Shown here piece by piece: positions 10,493-22,305 of a DNA stretch of 64,000 nt (positions within the stretch are counted from its first letter, which is position 1; each line of letters opens with the position of its first letter). Below the pieces are notes generated by a model, which worked only from the letters and a program-made list of their open reading frames with translations, did no database searches and had not been told where the DNA came from. The DNA comes from Rhineura floridana (Eukaryota; Chordata; Lepidosauria; Squamata; Rhineuridae), in assembly GCF_030035675.1 (NCBI RefSeq), contig NC_084489.1, positions 71,329,365-71,393,364 of the forward strand, given 5' to 3'. A program made the position numbers and the translations under genes.

Positions 10493-11587
10493 AAAGTGGT
10501 CATATTTCTGAACAGGAGAGCCCCAGACCTGCAACTTAATTTATAAGGCCACCGCAGCTACGATTCAAGAATGACCTCACCTGAAGGACAACAGGCCTGT
10601 TACAACAGGGCTTCTCAGTGTCAAAGGTCTGAAGTACTCACTTCAGCTGTGCCAATCTGCTCATTAGCATGTGGCCTATTTACCCAGATGATAAAGCCAA
10701 TTTTGGAAACCAAAGGACTGTTTACCCATCAGTTGTGCAAGGGTTTATCAAACAGGGTCTACGTGAAGCTAAAGGGCTCCTCTGTAGGATTCAGATATTT
10801 GATGTAAAACACTGAGTGCTTTTCAAACCAAAAGAGGTCTCGTTTTGGCTGGATTCTGAAATCACAGAAGTCAAGCCACAGTTGTTCCTGATTTAGTCAA
10901 TCCCGATTCCTGGCTGCCAGCCGTTGCCTTTACCATTAGCTTGGTAAGCAGACATGAGCAATAGACAATGTTGTATCTGCAAGCCATGAAAAGGTTTACC
11001 TGTCTGTAGATGTCTGCAGAAGCAGATTAAGATGCTATTGAAAACACAGGAGTAACTCAGTTTCCCCACCTCACCCCCACAGTTGGCAATACTACCGAGA
11101 GTAGTACATTTACATTAAATGTAAATGTAATAGTACATTTAAACACAACTTTAAAAAAAAAGGTCTAGGCTTTAATGAGAACAACAATATTGATATATGG
11201 ACCAGAGTTGCTTGACCCAGATCATGAGATGTTTCATGTATGTTTCAGACCTGCACAGAAGGGAAAAATTACTCACACCGCTGTGGCAGACCCCCCCCCC
11301 ATTCCCTTTGGCTCCCCCTCCTCCTTCTGACAAGAGCCTAGGAATACATATATAATATATTCCCCTTAAATTTGCGAGATGTACTGATGAATTCCAGCTC
11401 CACTTAGAGCTCAATGACTAATAGGTATGCATAGTCATGGTGCACACAGTGTCTCATCACACCATGATCTTATCAGGCCACAAACGAAACATGTCTAAGT
11501 GCCAGCCGGAGCAAGAGAGAAATTGTATCATCTGCATCAGAGCTTCTATATTCAAAGGCCTTCAGAGCTGGAGGGAGAGATCTAAAG
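10493..11587. other. Intergenic, no feature recognised
   Basis: About 1.1 kb without a recognised repeat or gene. A short inverted repeat lies at about 11,105-11,142 (ACATTTACATTAAATGTAAATGT region). Confidence 0.4.
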
Positions 11588-11706
11588 CAGGGGTAATGAT
11601 CCTATTCAGCTAGTGTTGGACTCAGGTTCCCATCAGCCCCAGGCAGCATGGCCAATGCGAGTTGGAGTCCAACAACATCTGGAGGGGCCACAGGTCCCCC
11701 ATCCCT
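11588..11706. mobile_element. Fold-back hAT-like MITE (family P)
   Basis: CAGGGGTAATGATCC start, 'GGTTCCCATCAGCCCCAGGC' inside, 'AACATCTGGAGGGGCCACAG' near the end. Flanking duplication is not exact. Confidence 0.7.
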
Positions 11707-12364
11707 TCTCCAAGCAAAATATATGCTCCATCACAGAGCTGCAGGCCCTTCCCAAGGAGGCAGCACTCCAGGTCTCCCTATGGAACCTCACTCTTTTGCG
11801 ATGTACATTTGCCCCATAAGCTTATCACAGCTGTAACCACCCAATTGCCTTGCCTGAGAACGTCACTGGTAATTTATCCCATTGCTGTCTCATCACTGCC
11901 CACCTTCTACATAAATATAATAAATGTGCAATATGATTGGCATTCCAGACGGTGCAGCCATTTTTCAGGAACCGCTGCTGGCAATTTCACCTTTGACTCA
12001 GTACTTTTGAGCTCTTTACCGGATGTCGAGCTTACAGTTTAACTTCAGCGCTGACTAAACCTGACAAACAGGTGAGCACAGGTGACATCACTGGTGTCTC
12101 TGGCTATGCACATTCACGGCTGTTATTACTCACATTATGTTAATTTACTAAATGACTTTGATTAAGATCATTTCATCTAGTGGACAAAGAAGCTGTTTTG
12201 TTGAAGAGATGTGGGGAGACAGCCACATTACATCCTTGGGTGATATCTTACAGGAAATGTCTTGGGGAGAGCTAAGTTCAAATCCATGCAATGGATCAGA
12301 TTACAAGGACTGCTTTGATTTGACATAATGAAGCAGGTGAACTATGAGCTGTAGTTAACTAAGT
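11707..12364. other. Intergenic, no feature recognised
   Basis: No repeat or coding signal recognised. Confidence 0.4.
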
Positions 12365-12503
12365 CCTATTCAGAGTAGACAGAATTCTGGGAACTGTAGT
12401 TTGTTAAGGCTACCCAAAGTTGTTAGGACCACTCACGAGCTACAATTCCCAGCACCCTTAACAAACTATAGTTCCCAGTATTCTTTGGGGAAAACCATGT
12501 GCT
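12365..12503. mobile_element. TA-type fold-back MITE (family C), partial
   Basis: Arms 'TTCTGGGAACTGTAGTTTGT' and 'ACAAACTATAGTTCCCAGTA' pair with each other. This is the interior of the family whose complete copy is at 35,535-35,869. Confidence 0.65.
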
Positions 12504-12962
12504 TTAAATGTATTATGTGACTGCAGCCTAAGTCTCTGTTCTTGAGTGGTTCAGTATCTAATTTAAAGATCTCATGGAGGACAAGAAAGTGCTTTTATTC
12601 TTCTGAAGTTTGCATGTTGCTGTTTTTGGGTATTGTAACATTATTCCGTATATTCAGTTGTGATTTTCAAGCACTTTGCCACAGACACAAGAGACAGAGC
12701 CCGGGGGATGGGGCAGGCGGGAACAGCTCCAGATTTCTCATGGTGTTATTGTGCATCTTGTGATTTATTTATTTTGTGAGCTACATGATAAACCATCAAA
12801 ATCATGAGATACGGAGGAGAAATCACAAGACTCAGCAGCTCTGCGTTGGGAATGACTTCTTTAAGAAAAAGAAGATATGTTAGCAAAAAGTAGCAGAAAG
12901 AGGAAGGTTACAGACCACAAATCCACTGGCCCTACACTCCTCTGGCTACTTCATATCTGGAT

Positions 12963-13135
12963 AGGGTTGCCAGGTTCAGGGCCTGAGACTGATCCTGTAT
13001 CTTTAGGAGAAGAGAAAGTCAGCCAAGTGCAGGTGTTCTTGCAACCCTGTAATGGGAAAAACCACAAGGTGGAATTCTGCCTTCCCCCTGCACAACTTTT
13101 AAAGATACAGAAGACTTCTTGGAGGCTGAGCCTGG
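12963..13135 (+). repeat. Unclassified interspersed repeat (family X), copy 1
   Basis: Shares an almost colinear block with 37,766-37,930 and the reverse of 36,840-37,035: 'CTGAGACTGATCCTGTATCT', 'GTCAGCCAAGTGCAGGTGTT', 'AAAACCACAAGGTGGAATTC', 'CCCCTGCACAACTTTTAAAG'. I cannot assign a class. Confidence 0.75.
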
Positions 13136-13803
13136 GTTTTTTATTACAGAATGTTTTCTGCAGTCCGGCAACTTTCCCACCTAGATTCTTTCAATAGATG
13201 ACGTACATGGGTACTGTGAAATGGGATTATATAGGGAGAGTCCCCAGCCATTGGTTGTGGTTGCTAAGAGGCGGCTGGCATAATCCTTTGTTACAAGATC
13301 TGTCTGTCTGAACCATCCTCAATCATGCACTTATGTATATACACCTGTGGACTAGCCAATCCAAGCACATAATTTCTCCCTGTTGGTGCTGCTGCCCCAC
13401 TGGCTGCTGCTGACGTGTCTCCAGGTTTCATCTCCCCCACCCCCGGCAACATTTAATAATTGAATGTGCTTGACTGCGTTAGGCTGCAGGCCAAATGAGA
13501 AACTTCAGTGGTGCCCCTCTGCCTGGCCTGTTACCCTTACTGAGCCTCTGACTGAGCCAATATCCTTATTGACGGCCATCCTGAAAATATGCTGAACTTT
13601 TCATTCTATATGGAAGAGAAAATGTTACATAATCCCTGAATGTTAAGAGCAACCCAAATACAGCATGGTCTTTGATGCTTCGTTTTGCAACCCTGTCCAG
13701 GATGCATTCAAACCTGGAGCCCTCATTACTTCACCTTATTTGCTCTACGAGAATTCAAAACATAAAGAATGAATTGCCCTGTGAAAAATTCAAAGGAAGA
13801 GAC

Positions 13804-13849
<46 letters not shown>

Positions 13850-15437
13850 TACTCTGGAATGCATCTCATTCTTCACGTTTTGAAGTAAATAAATGGTCTA
13901 TAATCTCTGTCCTCCTGGTGCATCTTCACATTTGCTTGTCAACTCTTCCCCATGTTTTCTAGTTCCAAAGTAATGCTACCAAGTATACTCAATATGTTTC
14001 TGCCCACTCCTCTGAGTGCTGAAGTGTGCTTAATGCACTCCTTGGCTACAAGGAACAGCTGAATGCCTTTTGTTTGCATTTTAATTAGTACAAAAGTCCT
14101 AGACTATTGCAGCGCAAATAGAGAGGAAGGAAAGTGTGGAGGGGGTGGGGAGAAAGCGAATGAAACTTTCTGTGGAAAAGGAGTTTTCCCCCCCTCAACC
14201 CCGCCTGCCTCCTTTTTCCAAGCATAAGAATACCCTGGAGAACTTTGAAACACATTGACTCCTTTCAAAAGCAAAAGCAATATCTTTGCCATGACATCAT
14301 CTTCCCACTCCCTGTAACTAAGTACTCACCGTTCCCTGAACTAAAGTCAGAAGGTTTGAGTGCCAAAGTTCTTACATTGCAGTTTCACTCCTGGCTCATA
14401 AGATTAAGAAAGAGAGAGAGAGATTGATATATACATAATCAGGGTCAACTCAAGCTATACTGAGCTGGTTTGGAAGGTGAGTCAAACCACAGTTTGGGAT
14501 TACACAAGTAAACCCTCAGGCTGGCATACTGCGCCCCAATTCCTCCCTCTTACCCCCTTGCATATTTCATTATTTCCTCAGCATGCCACATTTTGTCATG
14601 CAAAACTAAGATTTATGCAACCTATAGTTTGTGAGCAAACAGAATGGAAACCACGACCTGATGGTGGTTTCCAGTTTCTGCTCATCAAGCAAACTATACT
14701 TTTGTGCAACCCATCGTTTTCCTCAGTTCAGATGCAATGACAAACTCTTTTTTGCTGGGAAAGAGTAATTTTGGGGAGTAAATCAGAGCAGATGGGGTAG
14801 GGAGGACCCTGTGAGTCTGAGGCTTACTTACCACTATACAAAGCTCAAGTTTGCTGTTACATTCAAACTGGCTCAGTCCTACCAACAGCCGCCCCCTTCC
14901 CTTATCCATAAATTGTGATGTATTGTTGTTGTAAGTGCATTTTATACACCACCCCTACTGTAAGCTGCCTGTTGTGCTATATAAATTGAAACGCAGGAGA
15001 GCAATGTTCTACACAGATAAATAAGGGGGCTGGAGCTGGGAAATCATAATAGGTGGGATATATCTGGTCCCTGTCCTAGATCTTGTTGTCCCAAATGTCG
15101 GGGCTGAGAACTCCCCTCCACCCCCAGTTCTTCCAGAGTAACCTGGTGCCCAGAAGCGTCTTGCCAAGTGGGATGGAGCTGCTATACTAGCTTCCTAGCT
15201 GGGGGGGTCACAGTTGCTTATCAGGAGTGGCCGGTGCAGGAATATCAGACTGGCCCCACCAGTCATTTCCACTGCACTGACCTCTCTGCCACTCTCACCT
15301 TTCCCTCTTAGTAAGCAACAGGGACCCACCTGCCAGGAAGCTAGCGGAGCATCTCTACCGCAGATGGTGAACTACTTCTGCTGGTGCCACTTGATGCCAC
15401 AGGCTGCTTCCTGCATTACTTACGGCAGAGCAAGCTA
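13136..15437. other. Intergenic, mostly unique, with microsatellites
   Basis: Contains a (TAA)n array at about 13,805-13,847 and a short (AG)n at about 14,410. The long isoleucine run that the array yields is not a protein. No gene or recognised transposon otherwise. Confidence 0.45.
13805..13847 (+). repeat. (TAA)n microsatellite
   Basis: About fourteen uninterrupted TAA units. Confidence 0.95.
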
Positions 15438-15492
15438 ATGTGGTGCCTTCCAGATGTTGTTGGGCTACAACTCCCATCAGTATGGCCAATGG
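15438..15492. mobile_element. Fold-back hAT-like MITE (family P), one arm
   Basis: 'GTGGTGCCTTCCAGATGTTG' and 'CTACAACTCCCATCAGTATG', ending abruptly at the family T copy that follows. Confidence 0.6.
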
Positions 15493-15799
15493 CACATCAA
15501 TCTTTACAAAAATTGTTATATTAGGGGAAGGTTCTCATAAAATGAAAATATGGGTGAAAATAACATACAAAAGTGCATTATTTGATGAGAAAAGACTTAC
15601 AAAAATGTGTACATTAGTCAAAACTGCCTGCAAAACTGTGTTTATTAGGAGAAATTTGCACTAAAATGCTGGATAATTTTTATGGTTTTTTTGTTTTTTT
15701 TTTAAATGCAAATTGGTGCAGAAATGTGGAGAACTAAATTTAAGATTGGAAAAATGAGAAACGGAGAGGACTGAAATGGACAGATCTTTCCATCCCTAC
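15493..15799 (-). mobile_element. AT-rich hAT-like MITE (family T), reverse, truncated
   Basis: The + strand ends 'GACAGATCTTTCCATCCCTA', the reverse of the family start. Internal blocks such as 'GAGAAATTTGCACTAAAATG' match. Confidence 0.7.
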
Positions 15800-16839
15800 C
15801 CTTGACCTATTGGGCCATCGCTCTAGTCCTCTGTGGCTACCCTCTTTCTTACAGCATAATTTGGTTAAAATAAAGTTTGTGACTTGGTGCATAGTTTCCT
15901 GCAGCAATTTGGTAACAATAAAGTTTGTGACTTTCTACCTAGTTGTACTGAAGGCTTTTCTTTGTATCAGAAATGACAATTATACTCTAAGATGTTCCCT
16001 TGTGGTAGGCACATAACAGTCAATGTGCAAATGATGTGCAGCCTTTTGGAAAAAGCATGCATTGGGGTTTTCTTGCTTTTATTAAATACCCTATGAAATT
16101 TAAGACACAATTATATCTTCAGATGCACTGAGGGTAATGGAGGTAACAGAGAGTGGAGGTGAACGTTGTTATATATGTAATGAATACTCTGACCGTATCA
16201 AAATGTGGCAGGCACTGGAACCTCACGAGCAAATAAATGTATCTTTTGACAGCAATGTTAGCCCTCCCCACTCCTCTGTGAAATAGTGCTTCAGGCTGAA
16301 AGGGTCGGTAGCAAGTACAAGGCCTTTGCATTTAAACAGCCTGGAAATATACCTATGCAAGTTTATGGCCAACATTTGTTTTGCTGAAGTGTGGGGCGAG
16401 CTAAACATCTGACAGTATTTTTCCATTCCCTTCCAGGAATAATGGAAGAGTACATGAAGGATTCCACACAGCCATGGCTTTCAGACAGGGACCTCCACAA
16501 CTGCTTATAAAGTAGCCTCAGTATTTACAACTTTTAAAATGACAGAAACCCAAATACTCCTCATACTGTTGGCTTTCATGGCCTAGGCAGCATAATCGGT
16601 GTTGATGTTTGCCAGAGCCAAAAACCATGGCAGCACTGGCATGTGCAAGGCACCACATTGTCATCATGCTTATCCCCCACCCCACCCAAAAAAGGTCAAA
16701 TTGATTGGGTGGCTCTTTAGTGTCTTCATAAAATGTCCACATAAACCTTTGATGTGACACTATTGTGGCATTGCAACTGTGGGATGCCGTAACTGAGCAT
16801 ATGAGCAACCCCCTACTGCCGCGCAGGCCTGCAACACTA
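15800..16839. other. Intergenic, no feature recognised
   Basis: A local duplication near 15,855-15,932 repeats 'AATTTGGTTAAAATAAAGTT' and 'AATTTGGTAACAATAAAGTT' with following 'TGTGACTT'. No gene was recognised. Confidence 0.4.
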
Positions 16840-17175
16840 GCCTGCAAGTCCCACCTACCTCTCCCTTGACATAAATGTTGGTTGTTCTGTGGGCACAAGC
16901 CTGCCATCAACCAAGATGGCAGCCGAGATTTCCCTAAGCGGCTGATGCCCTTGCCACCATCTTAGTTGATGGCAGGGATGTGCGCACATAGCACGCATGC
17001 GTGCCATCAACCAAGATGGTGGCAGAGACATCAGCCCCTTAGGGAAGACTCGACTTGCACACATAGTGCGGGCAGCATTCACCAAGGGAAAGGTAGGTAG
17101 GTGGGGCATGTGTGTGTGCTGGGGCCTGGGGCTGGCTGGTGCCCAAGGGCCCTGGCATGCCTGGCACCGGCCCTG
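16840..17175. mobile_element. hAT-like element (family Y), decayed
   Basis: Ends GGCACCGGCCCTG and holds three copies of a 'CCATCAACCAAGATGG'-type block, one inverted, which also mark the intact family Y element at 26,873-27,252. The left end and duplication are not legible. Confidence 0.55.
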
Positions 17176-18104
17176 TTCCCAAGGGAAGGAATTTCACAGC
17201 CTAGGTGCCAGTGCAGAGGAGATTCTGCCCCACATCCCAGCCAGAATTCTGATGGCAGTTGGACATGACCCAAGGACTTATCAGGCAGGAGAGGTCACGT
17301 GGAAGAAGTCTGTCCTTCAAGTATCCTGGTCCGAAACTATTTAGGGCTTATATCTGAGCCCTTTTAATGGGCTCTGTGGCCTTTAGCTTGTTCATTCTTA
17401 GCAGGGAACAAACTAAAGGCTGCAGAACCCAGCAATCGTCAGAGGCAGGCCAAAATTACTTCTACTTACATAAGTTGAACTTGAAGCAGAGGAAACCCAA
17501 GACTTGGGTAGTATTTACAAACCCTCGGTTCAAGTCTGGAACACCTAGGTTCAGGGGCTCTCTGTGGTGGCTAGTATTATGTAGGATTTCATCTTCAATG
17601 GCCACAAGATTCTAGGAAACTATGGACCACCCAAAAATGCCATGGCAGCAATATGTTGACCTAGCACACATATTTCTCCCTGAAACAATTCATTGTTCTG
17701 CACAGGTCACCAAATCCAAAGGATTTCCACCTTTAATGCTACTCTGTAACACTCCCTGGATGAAATTGCAGCATTATGAGACACCATTGGGTGTGGATTA
17801 TTTCATTTCTTCAGTGGAGAAATCACATATGACAATTAGCGGAAGGGAGGAATGCAGCCTCTGTGTTTGCCTTTTAAGAAACAGCTGATGCTTTGGAATT
17901 TTATTTAGCTTGAAGCTGACTCAGTGAGAAGGGACAGGAGGATTATTTGGGGTTTCCCTTGCATTCCCTGCCAAATGGTCAGCATGGTGTTAGCAGAATG
18001 GGGGGGATGGAATCTCTTGCAGCTACTGGTTGTCTTTTAGCTCCATTCCTCCCTCTTTAACCATGCTCATTTAACAAAACATTTCCCCATTATTGACCAC
18101 ACTA
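17176..18104. other. Intergenic, no feature recognised
   Basis: No repeat or gene recognised. 17,180-17,340 ('CAAGGGAAGGAATTTCACAG') may be old LINE-derived sequence. Confidence 0.35.
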
Positions 18105-18357
18105 GAAGAACACAAAACTATAAGTGCTTTGCTGCATCAGACCAAACATCTATTGCTGGGTCAGACAAAACACCTATCTAGTTCAGCATTCTGTTCTCCC
18201 ACAGTGGCCAGCCAGATGCCTCTGGGACATCCACAATTAAGTCATGAAGATGGCATCTCTCTCCAACTGCTATTCATCCCACCCCACCAAGTTGGTATTC
18301 AAGGGTAGACTGCCTTTAATTTTGGAGGATTCATTTAACTACTATGGTTCATTAGCA
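18105..18357 (-). mobile_element. CR1-type LINE 3' end, part 1 (split by an RTE)
   Basis: The + strand has 'TAGTTCAGCATTCTGTTCTC' and 'CAGTGGCCAGCCAGATGCC' of the TTCTTATG-tail CR1 family. It stops at 18,357 where an RTE LINE is inserted, and resumes at 19,230. Confidence 0.65.
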
Positions 18358-18368
18358 GTTGATAGACC

Positions 18369-19218
18369 TTGTTGTTGTTATGTGCCTTCAAGTCGATTAT
18401 GACTTATGGCGACCCTATGAATCAGCGACCTCTAATAGCATCTGTTATAAACCACCATGTTCAGATCTTGTAAGTTCAAGTCTGTGGCTTCCTTTATGGA
18501 ATCAATCCATCTCTTGTTGGCCTTCCTCTTTTTCTACTCCCTTCTGTTTTCCCCAGCATTATTATCTTTTCTAGTGAATCATGTCTTCTCATTATGTGTC
18601 CAAAGTATGATAACCTCAGTTTTATCACTTTAGCTTCTAGTGATAGTTCTGGTTTAATTTGTTCTAACACCCAATTATTTGTCTTTTTCGCAGTTCAAGG
18701 TATGTGCAAAGCTCTCCTCCAACACCACATTTCAAATGAGTTGATTTTTCTCTTACCAGCTTTTTTCACTGTCCAACTTTCATATTGATACATAGAGATC
18801 GGGAATACCATGGTCTGAATGATCCTGACTTCAGTGTTCAGTGATACATCTTTGCATTTGAGGACCTTTTCTAGTTCTCTCACAGCTGCCTTCCCCAGTC
18901 TTCTTCTGATTTGTTGACTACTGTCTCCATTTTGGTTAATGACTGTGCCAAGATATTGATAATCCTTGACATGTTCAATGTCCTCATTGTCAACTTTAAA
19001 GTTACATAAATCTTCTGTTGTCATTACTTTAGTCTTCTTGAAGTTCAGCTGTAGTCCTGCTTTTGTGCTTTCCTCTTTAACTTTCAACAGCATTCATTTC
19101 AAAACATTACTGATTTCTGCTAGTATTATGGTATCATCTGCATATCTTAAATCACTGATATTTCTCCTTCCAATTTTCACACCTCCTTCATCTTGGTCCA
19201 ATCCCGCTTTCAGAATGA
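18369..19218 (-). mobile_element. RTE-clade (BovB-like) LINE, 5'-truncated
   Basis: A minus-strand copy of about 850 bp holding the C-terminal part of the reverse transcriptase ORF. Visible motifs are 'AGLQLNFKKTKVM', 'YQYLGTVINQNGD', 'VFPISMYQYESWTVKKA' and 'INSFEMWCWRRALHIP'. The 3' end at 18,369 shows a TTGTTG-type simple tail (in reverse) and 'GACTTATGGCGACCCTATGA'. It is flanked by GTTGATAGACC (18,358-18,368) and GTTGATAAACC (19,219-19,229), an 11-bp target duplication. Frame damage and 5' truncation make it immobile. Confidence 0.9.
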
Positions 19219-19229
19219 GTTGATAAACC

Positions 19230-19310
19230 AAACCTCCATGACTTGGTCTAACCCCCTTTTAAAGCCATCCAGGCTAGTGGCTATCCCCGCATCTTTTGGT
19301 GTCAATGAAT
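19230..19310 (-). mobile_element. CR1-type LINE 3' end, part 2
   Basis: 'ACTTGGTCTAACCCCCTTTT' and 'AAAGCCATCCAGGCTAGTGG' continue the CR1-type copy interrupted at 18,357. Confidence 0.6.
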
Positions 19311-19311
19311 T

Positions 19312-19545
19312 AAAAGGAGAGCCCTACTAGATCAAGCCAAAGGCCCCCCTAATCCACCATCCTGCTCTCACAGTGGCCAACCAGATGCCTAGGAACCCTG
19401 AAAGCAGGACTTGAGCGCAACAGTGTTCTCCCTGCTTGTGATGCCCAGCAACTGGTCTTCAGAGGCATACTTCCTCTTACAGTGGAGGCAGAACATAGCC
19501 ATGGTAACCACTGATAGCCTTATCCTCCACAAATTTGTCCAGTGC
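19312..19545 (-). mobile_element. CR1-type LINE (TTCTTATG-tail family), second 3' end
   Basis: 'CTCACAGTGGCCAACCAGAT' and 'CACTGATAGCCTTATCCTCC' match the family again, directly after the previous copy. Confidence 0.65.
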
Positions 19546-20112
19546 TGTAATAATTCAATGATGTCTAATTATTATGCATTTTTGTGCAAAGAATTACTTT
19601 CTTTTGCCTGTGCCATCTTTAATTAACTATATCTGCAGACATATTTGTATAATCAAGCAAAGTACTGCCTTTCCTTCACCATGGAGCAACTGCAGGCAAT
19701 CTCTCTACATGAAGACGATTGCAGGTGTCCCTACTGAACTGATCCCTGACCCTGACCAATTCAATAAAATAAGCAGTGCTCTCACCTCCTTTGACAGTAT
19801 CCTGAAAATGTGGCCTCATTTTTTTTTAAAAAAAACTGCTTTTGAACAAGTGCTGTATCTCACCACTGAAAAAGCACACACACACTTTTTTTTTAAAAGG
19901 GTGCTGGCATAAGGGTTTTCAGAGCAGAGAGAGGCAGGCTTAAAACTCTCATTTCAGAAATCAGACTCTGGACACTAGGCTGTGGGAAAGAACCCATGAA
20001 CGTTGGTTGCCTCAGTGTTCTCCCCAAAGGTCAAAAAGGACCATGCTGTCTCCAAACAAAACCTTCTGACAATCAGCAGAGAGTCAGTTCCTCCAAACTG
20101 AAATAGATAAAC
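19546..20112. other. Intergenic, no feature recognised
   Basis: No gene or repeat family recognised. Confidence 0.4.
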
Positions 20113-20240
20113 CAGCCTTTACTAACCTGGCGCCTGCAAGATGTTTTGGACTACAACTCCCATCAGCCCCAACCAGATGGCTGGGGCTGATGGGAGTTGT
20201 AGTCTAAAATATATGTCGGGCACTAGGTTCGTGAAGGCTG
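20113..20240. mobile_element. Fold-back hAT-like MITE (family P)
   Basis: 128 bp, ends CAGCCTTTACTAACCTGG and CTAGGTTCGTGAAGGCTG, arms centred on 'GGCTGGGGCTGATGGGAG'. Flanks AGATAAAC and AGATGAAA resemble a decayed 8-bp duplication. Confidence 0.8.
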
Positions 20241-20927
20241 AGATGAAACACAGACTGGCTTGGAGAGTTTTTCCCCCCCTTCTGATTATAGTCTTGTTAT
20301 TGTGACAGGAAATGACTCAGCCTTGGCAACAAGAGATCAGATACTTTATTCAGCAACATTAGGTGGTCATTTTTTCCTATACTCTCTCTCTCTCTGCTGT
20401 TTCACAAGGCAACAGATTTTGTTGGGGGAAATCAAAACTATTTTTAAATGGATTCCATTCTGGAGATGGTAGGGGAATACCAGCAAAGTTACCCTTCCTT
20501 CTGTGTCCAGGGCATGCGGGAAGGCTAGGCCTTCCCATCTCAAAGGCTTGTAAAAATCCCATGGCCTGAAACAAAACAAAATCCCCTTCCTTCTCACCAG
20601 ATCCCTGCATGGGAAAAGTGCTATCAATCAGTTTCCTCCTTGCTGTCTTTGTCACCATGATGGTAAAGATGAATAAAGCGGGTGTGTGTGTGTCCTGGAT
20701 AACTTGTCCTGATAATATGAAGATGATGTCAATATTCAAGAAAGGACAGCCACTTAGTTCATACTTACTTTCAAACAGCTCTCTCTCACCTGCCACTGGA
20801 TTGAGTGTTATTTTAAACAGTGACATGGAGATCTGTCACTGAGCTTATTATAAAGCTGGAGGAACCAATCCCCTTTTTCATGACTATGTCTTATTATTTT
20901 CCCTCTCATAGATAGCTACAAACCATA
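20241..20927. other. Intergenic, no feature recognised
   Basis: Unique-looking. A 149-codon minus-strand open frame at 20,377-20,826 has no recognisable family or splice context and is treated as chance. Confidence 0.4.
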
Positions 20928-21003
20928 CCTTTAAAGCATATTCTTTCCCCCAAAGAATCCTGGGAACCGAAGTTTACCCTTCAACAGAGGTACAATTCCC
21001 AGC
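20928..21003. mobile_element. TA-type fold-back MITE (family C), fragment
   Basis: 'CCAAAGAATCCTGGGAACCG' and 'ACAATTCCCAGCACC' from the family interior, broken at 21,003 where a family T piece begins. Confidence 0.55.
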
Positions 21004-21232
21004 ACCATTTTGTATGTTATTTTCAATAATATATGCATTTGTATGCACACTTTATCCTAGCATATGTGATTTTTGTAGACATTACTTGGCTGAAGAACTG
21101 CATTGCAAAATTCAGAGAAGTGTGAGTTTCGACGGATAGCTGTGTTCAGGTTTGTGTATTGTTTCGGAATGGGTGAATTAGGTAGGTTCACCTTTAAATG
21201 CAAACTTAATCAAAAGTCTCCCCTATCCCTAG
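21004..21232 (+). mobile_element. AT-rich hAT-like MITE (family T), 5'-truncated
   Basis: 'TGTATGTTATTTTCAATAAT' through 'TCTCCCCTATCCCTAG', matching the 3' half of 38,809-39,229. Confidence 0.65.
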
Positions 21233-21423
21233 TGAGGGGAGAACTCAACCACAAGTCCTGGTTTGGATGACACGCCAAGCCAAACTTTAACTTAGCTCAG
21301 TGCTGCAACAAAAAGGACCAGAAAGAAGCAAACTGGCTGTGAGCTCCTCTCAGGGAGTCCACACATTGGTGTGGTCTCACTAAGCCAAAGTTTGGCTTAG
21401 TGTATTGTGCAGACCAGTTTTAT

Positions 21424-22032
21424 ATTATTGTTGTTGTTGTTGTTATGTGCCTCCAAGTCGACTACGACTTATGGCGACCCTATGAATCAGCGACCTCCAA
21501 GAGCATCTGTCATGAACCACCCTGCTCAGATCTTGTAAGTACAGGTCTGTGGCTTCCTTTATGGAATCAATCCATCCCTTGTTTGGCCTTCCTCTTTTCT
21601 ACTCCCTTCTGTTTTCCCCAGCATTATTGTCTTTTCTAGTGAATCATGTCTTGTCATGATGTGTCCAAAGTATGATAACCTCAGTTTCATCATTTTAGCT
21701 TCTAGTGATAGTTCTGGTTTAATTTGTTCTAACACCCAATTATTTGTCTTTTTCACAGTCCATGGTGTGTGCAAAGCTCTCCTCCAACACCACATTTCAA
21801 ATGAGTTGATTTTTCTCTTACCAGCTTTTTTCACTGTCCAACTTTCACATCCATACATAGAGATCGGGAATACCATGGTCTGAATGATCCTGACTTCAGT
21901 GTTCAGTGATACATCTTTGCATTTGAGGAACTTTTCTAGTTCTCTCCCAGCTGCCCTCCCTAGTCCTAGCCTTCTTCTGATTTCTTGACTATTGTCTCCA
22001 TTTTGGTTAATGACTGTGCCAAGGTATTGTCC
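21424..22032 (-). mobile_element. RTE-clade (BovB-like) LINE, 5'-truncated
   Basis: A second minus-strand copy of the family at 18,369-19,218. It encodes 'YLGTVINQNGDNSQEIRRR', 'ISMYGCESWTVKKAGKR' and 'KMMKLRLSYFGHIMTRHD' in one open stretch, so it is better kept than the first. The 3' simple tail (GTT)n lies at 21,424-21,442. Homology stops near 22,032. No flanking duplication was found. Confidence 0.88.
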
Positions 22033-22149
22033 TGTCCTTTCTCCCAGTGTAGCAAACACAGCAACAAAATAGTTTAACAACTAAAAGTAAAGCCTTCTAA
22101 AAACAGGTAAAAACCACTCTAAAAATACAATTACAGATGTTCTTATTAA

Positions 22150-22305
22150 TAATTATTATTACATTTCTATCCCGCCCTTCCTCCCAGAAGGAGCCCAGGG
22201 TAGCAAACAAGGGACAAAACACTAAAAATATCTTAAACAACTCAAAAACAAACATCTTTTAAAAAAATCTTTTAAAGCATTTAAAAAAGTTAAAACACAA
22301 TTGCC
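22150..22305 (-). mobile_element. L2-type LINE 3' tail, reverse
   Basis: 'TTTCTATCCCGCCCTTCCTC' and 'CAGAAGGAGCCCAGGGTAGC' are the reverse of the tails at 10,345 and 25,960. Confidence 0.6.

Noticed and set aside
13672-13962. Open frame with fourteen consecutive isoleucines
   Set aside because: Produced by the (TAA)n array.
20377-20826. 149-codon minus-strand open frame
   Set aside because: No recognisable domain, composition like surrounding DNA, and overlapping frames of similar length.
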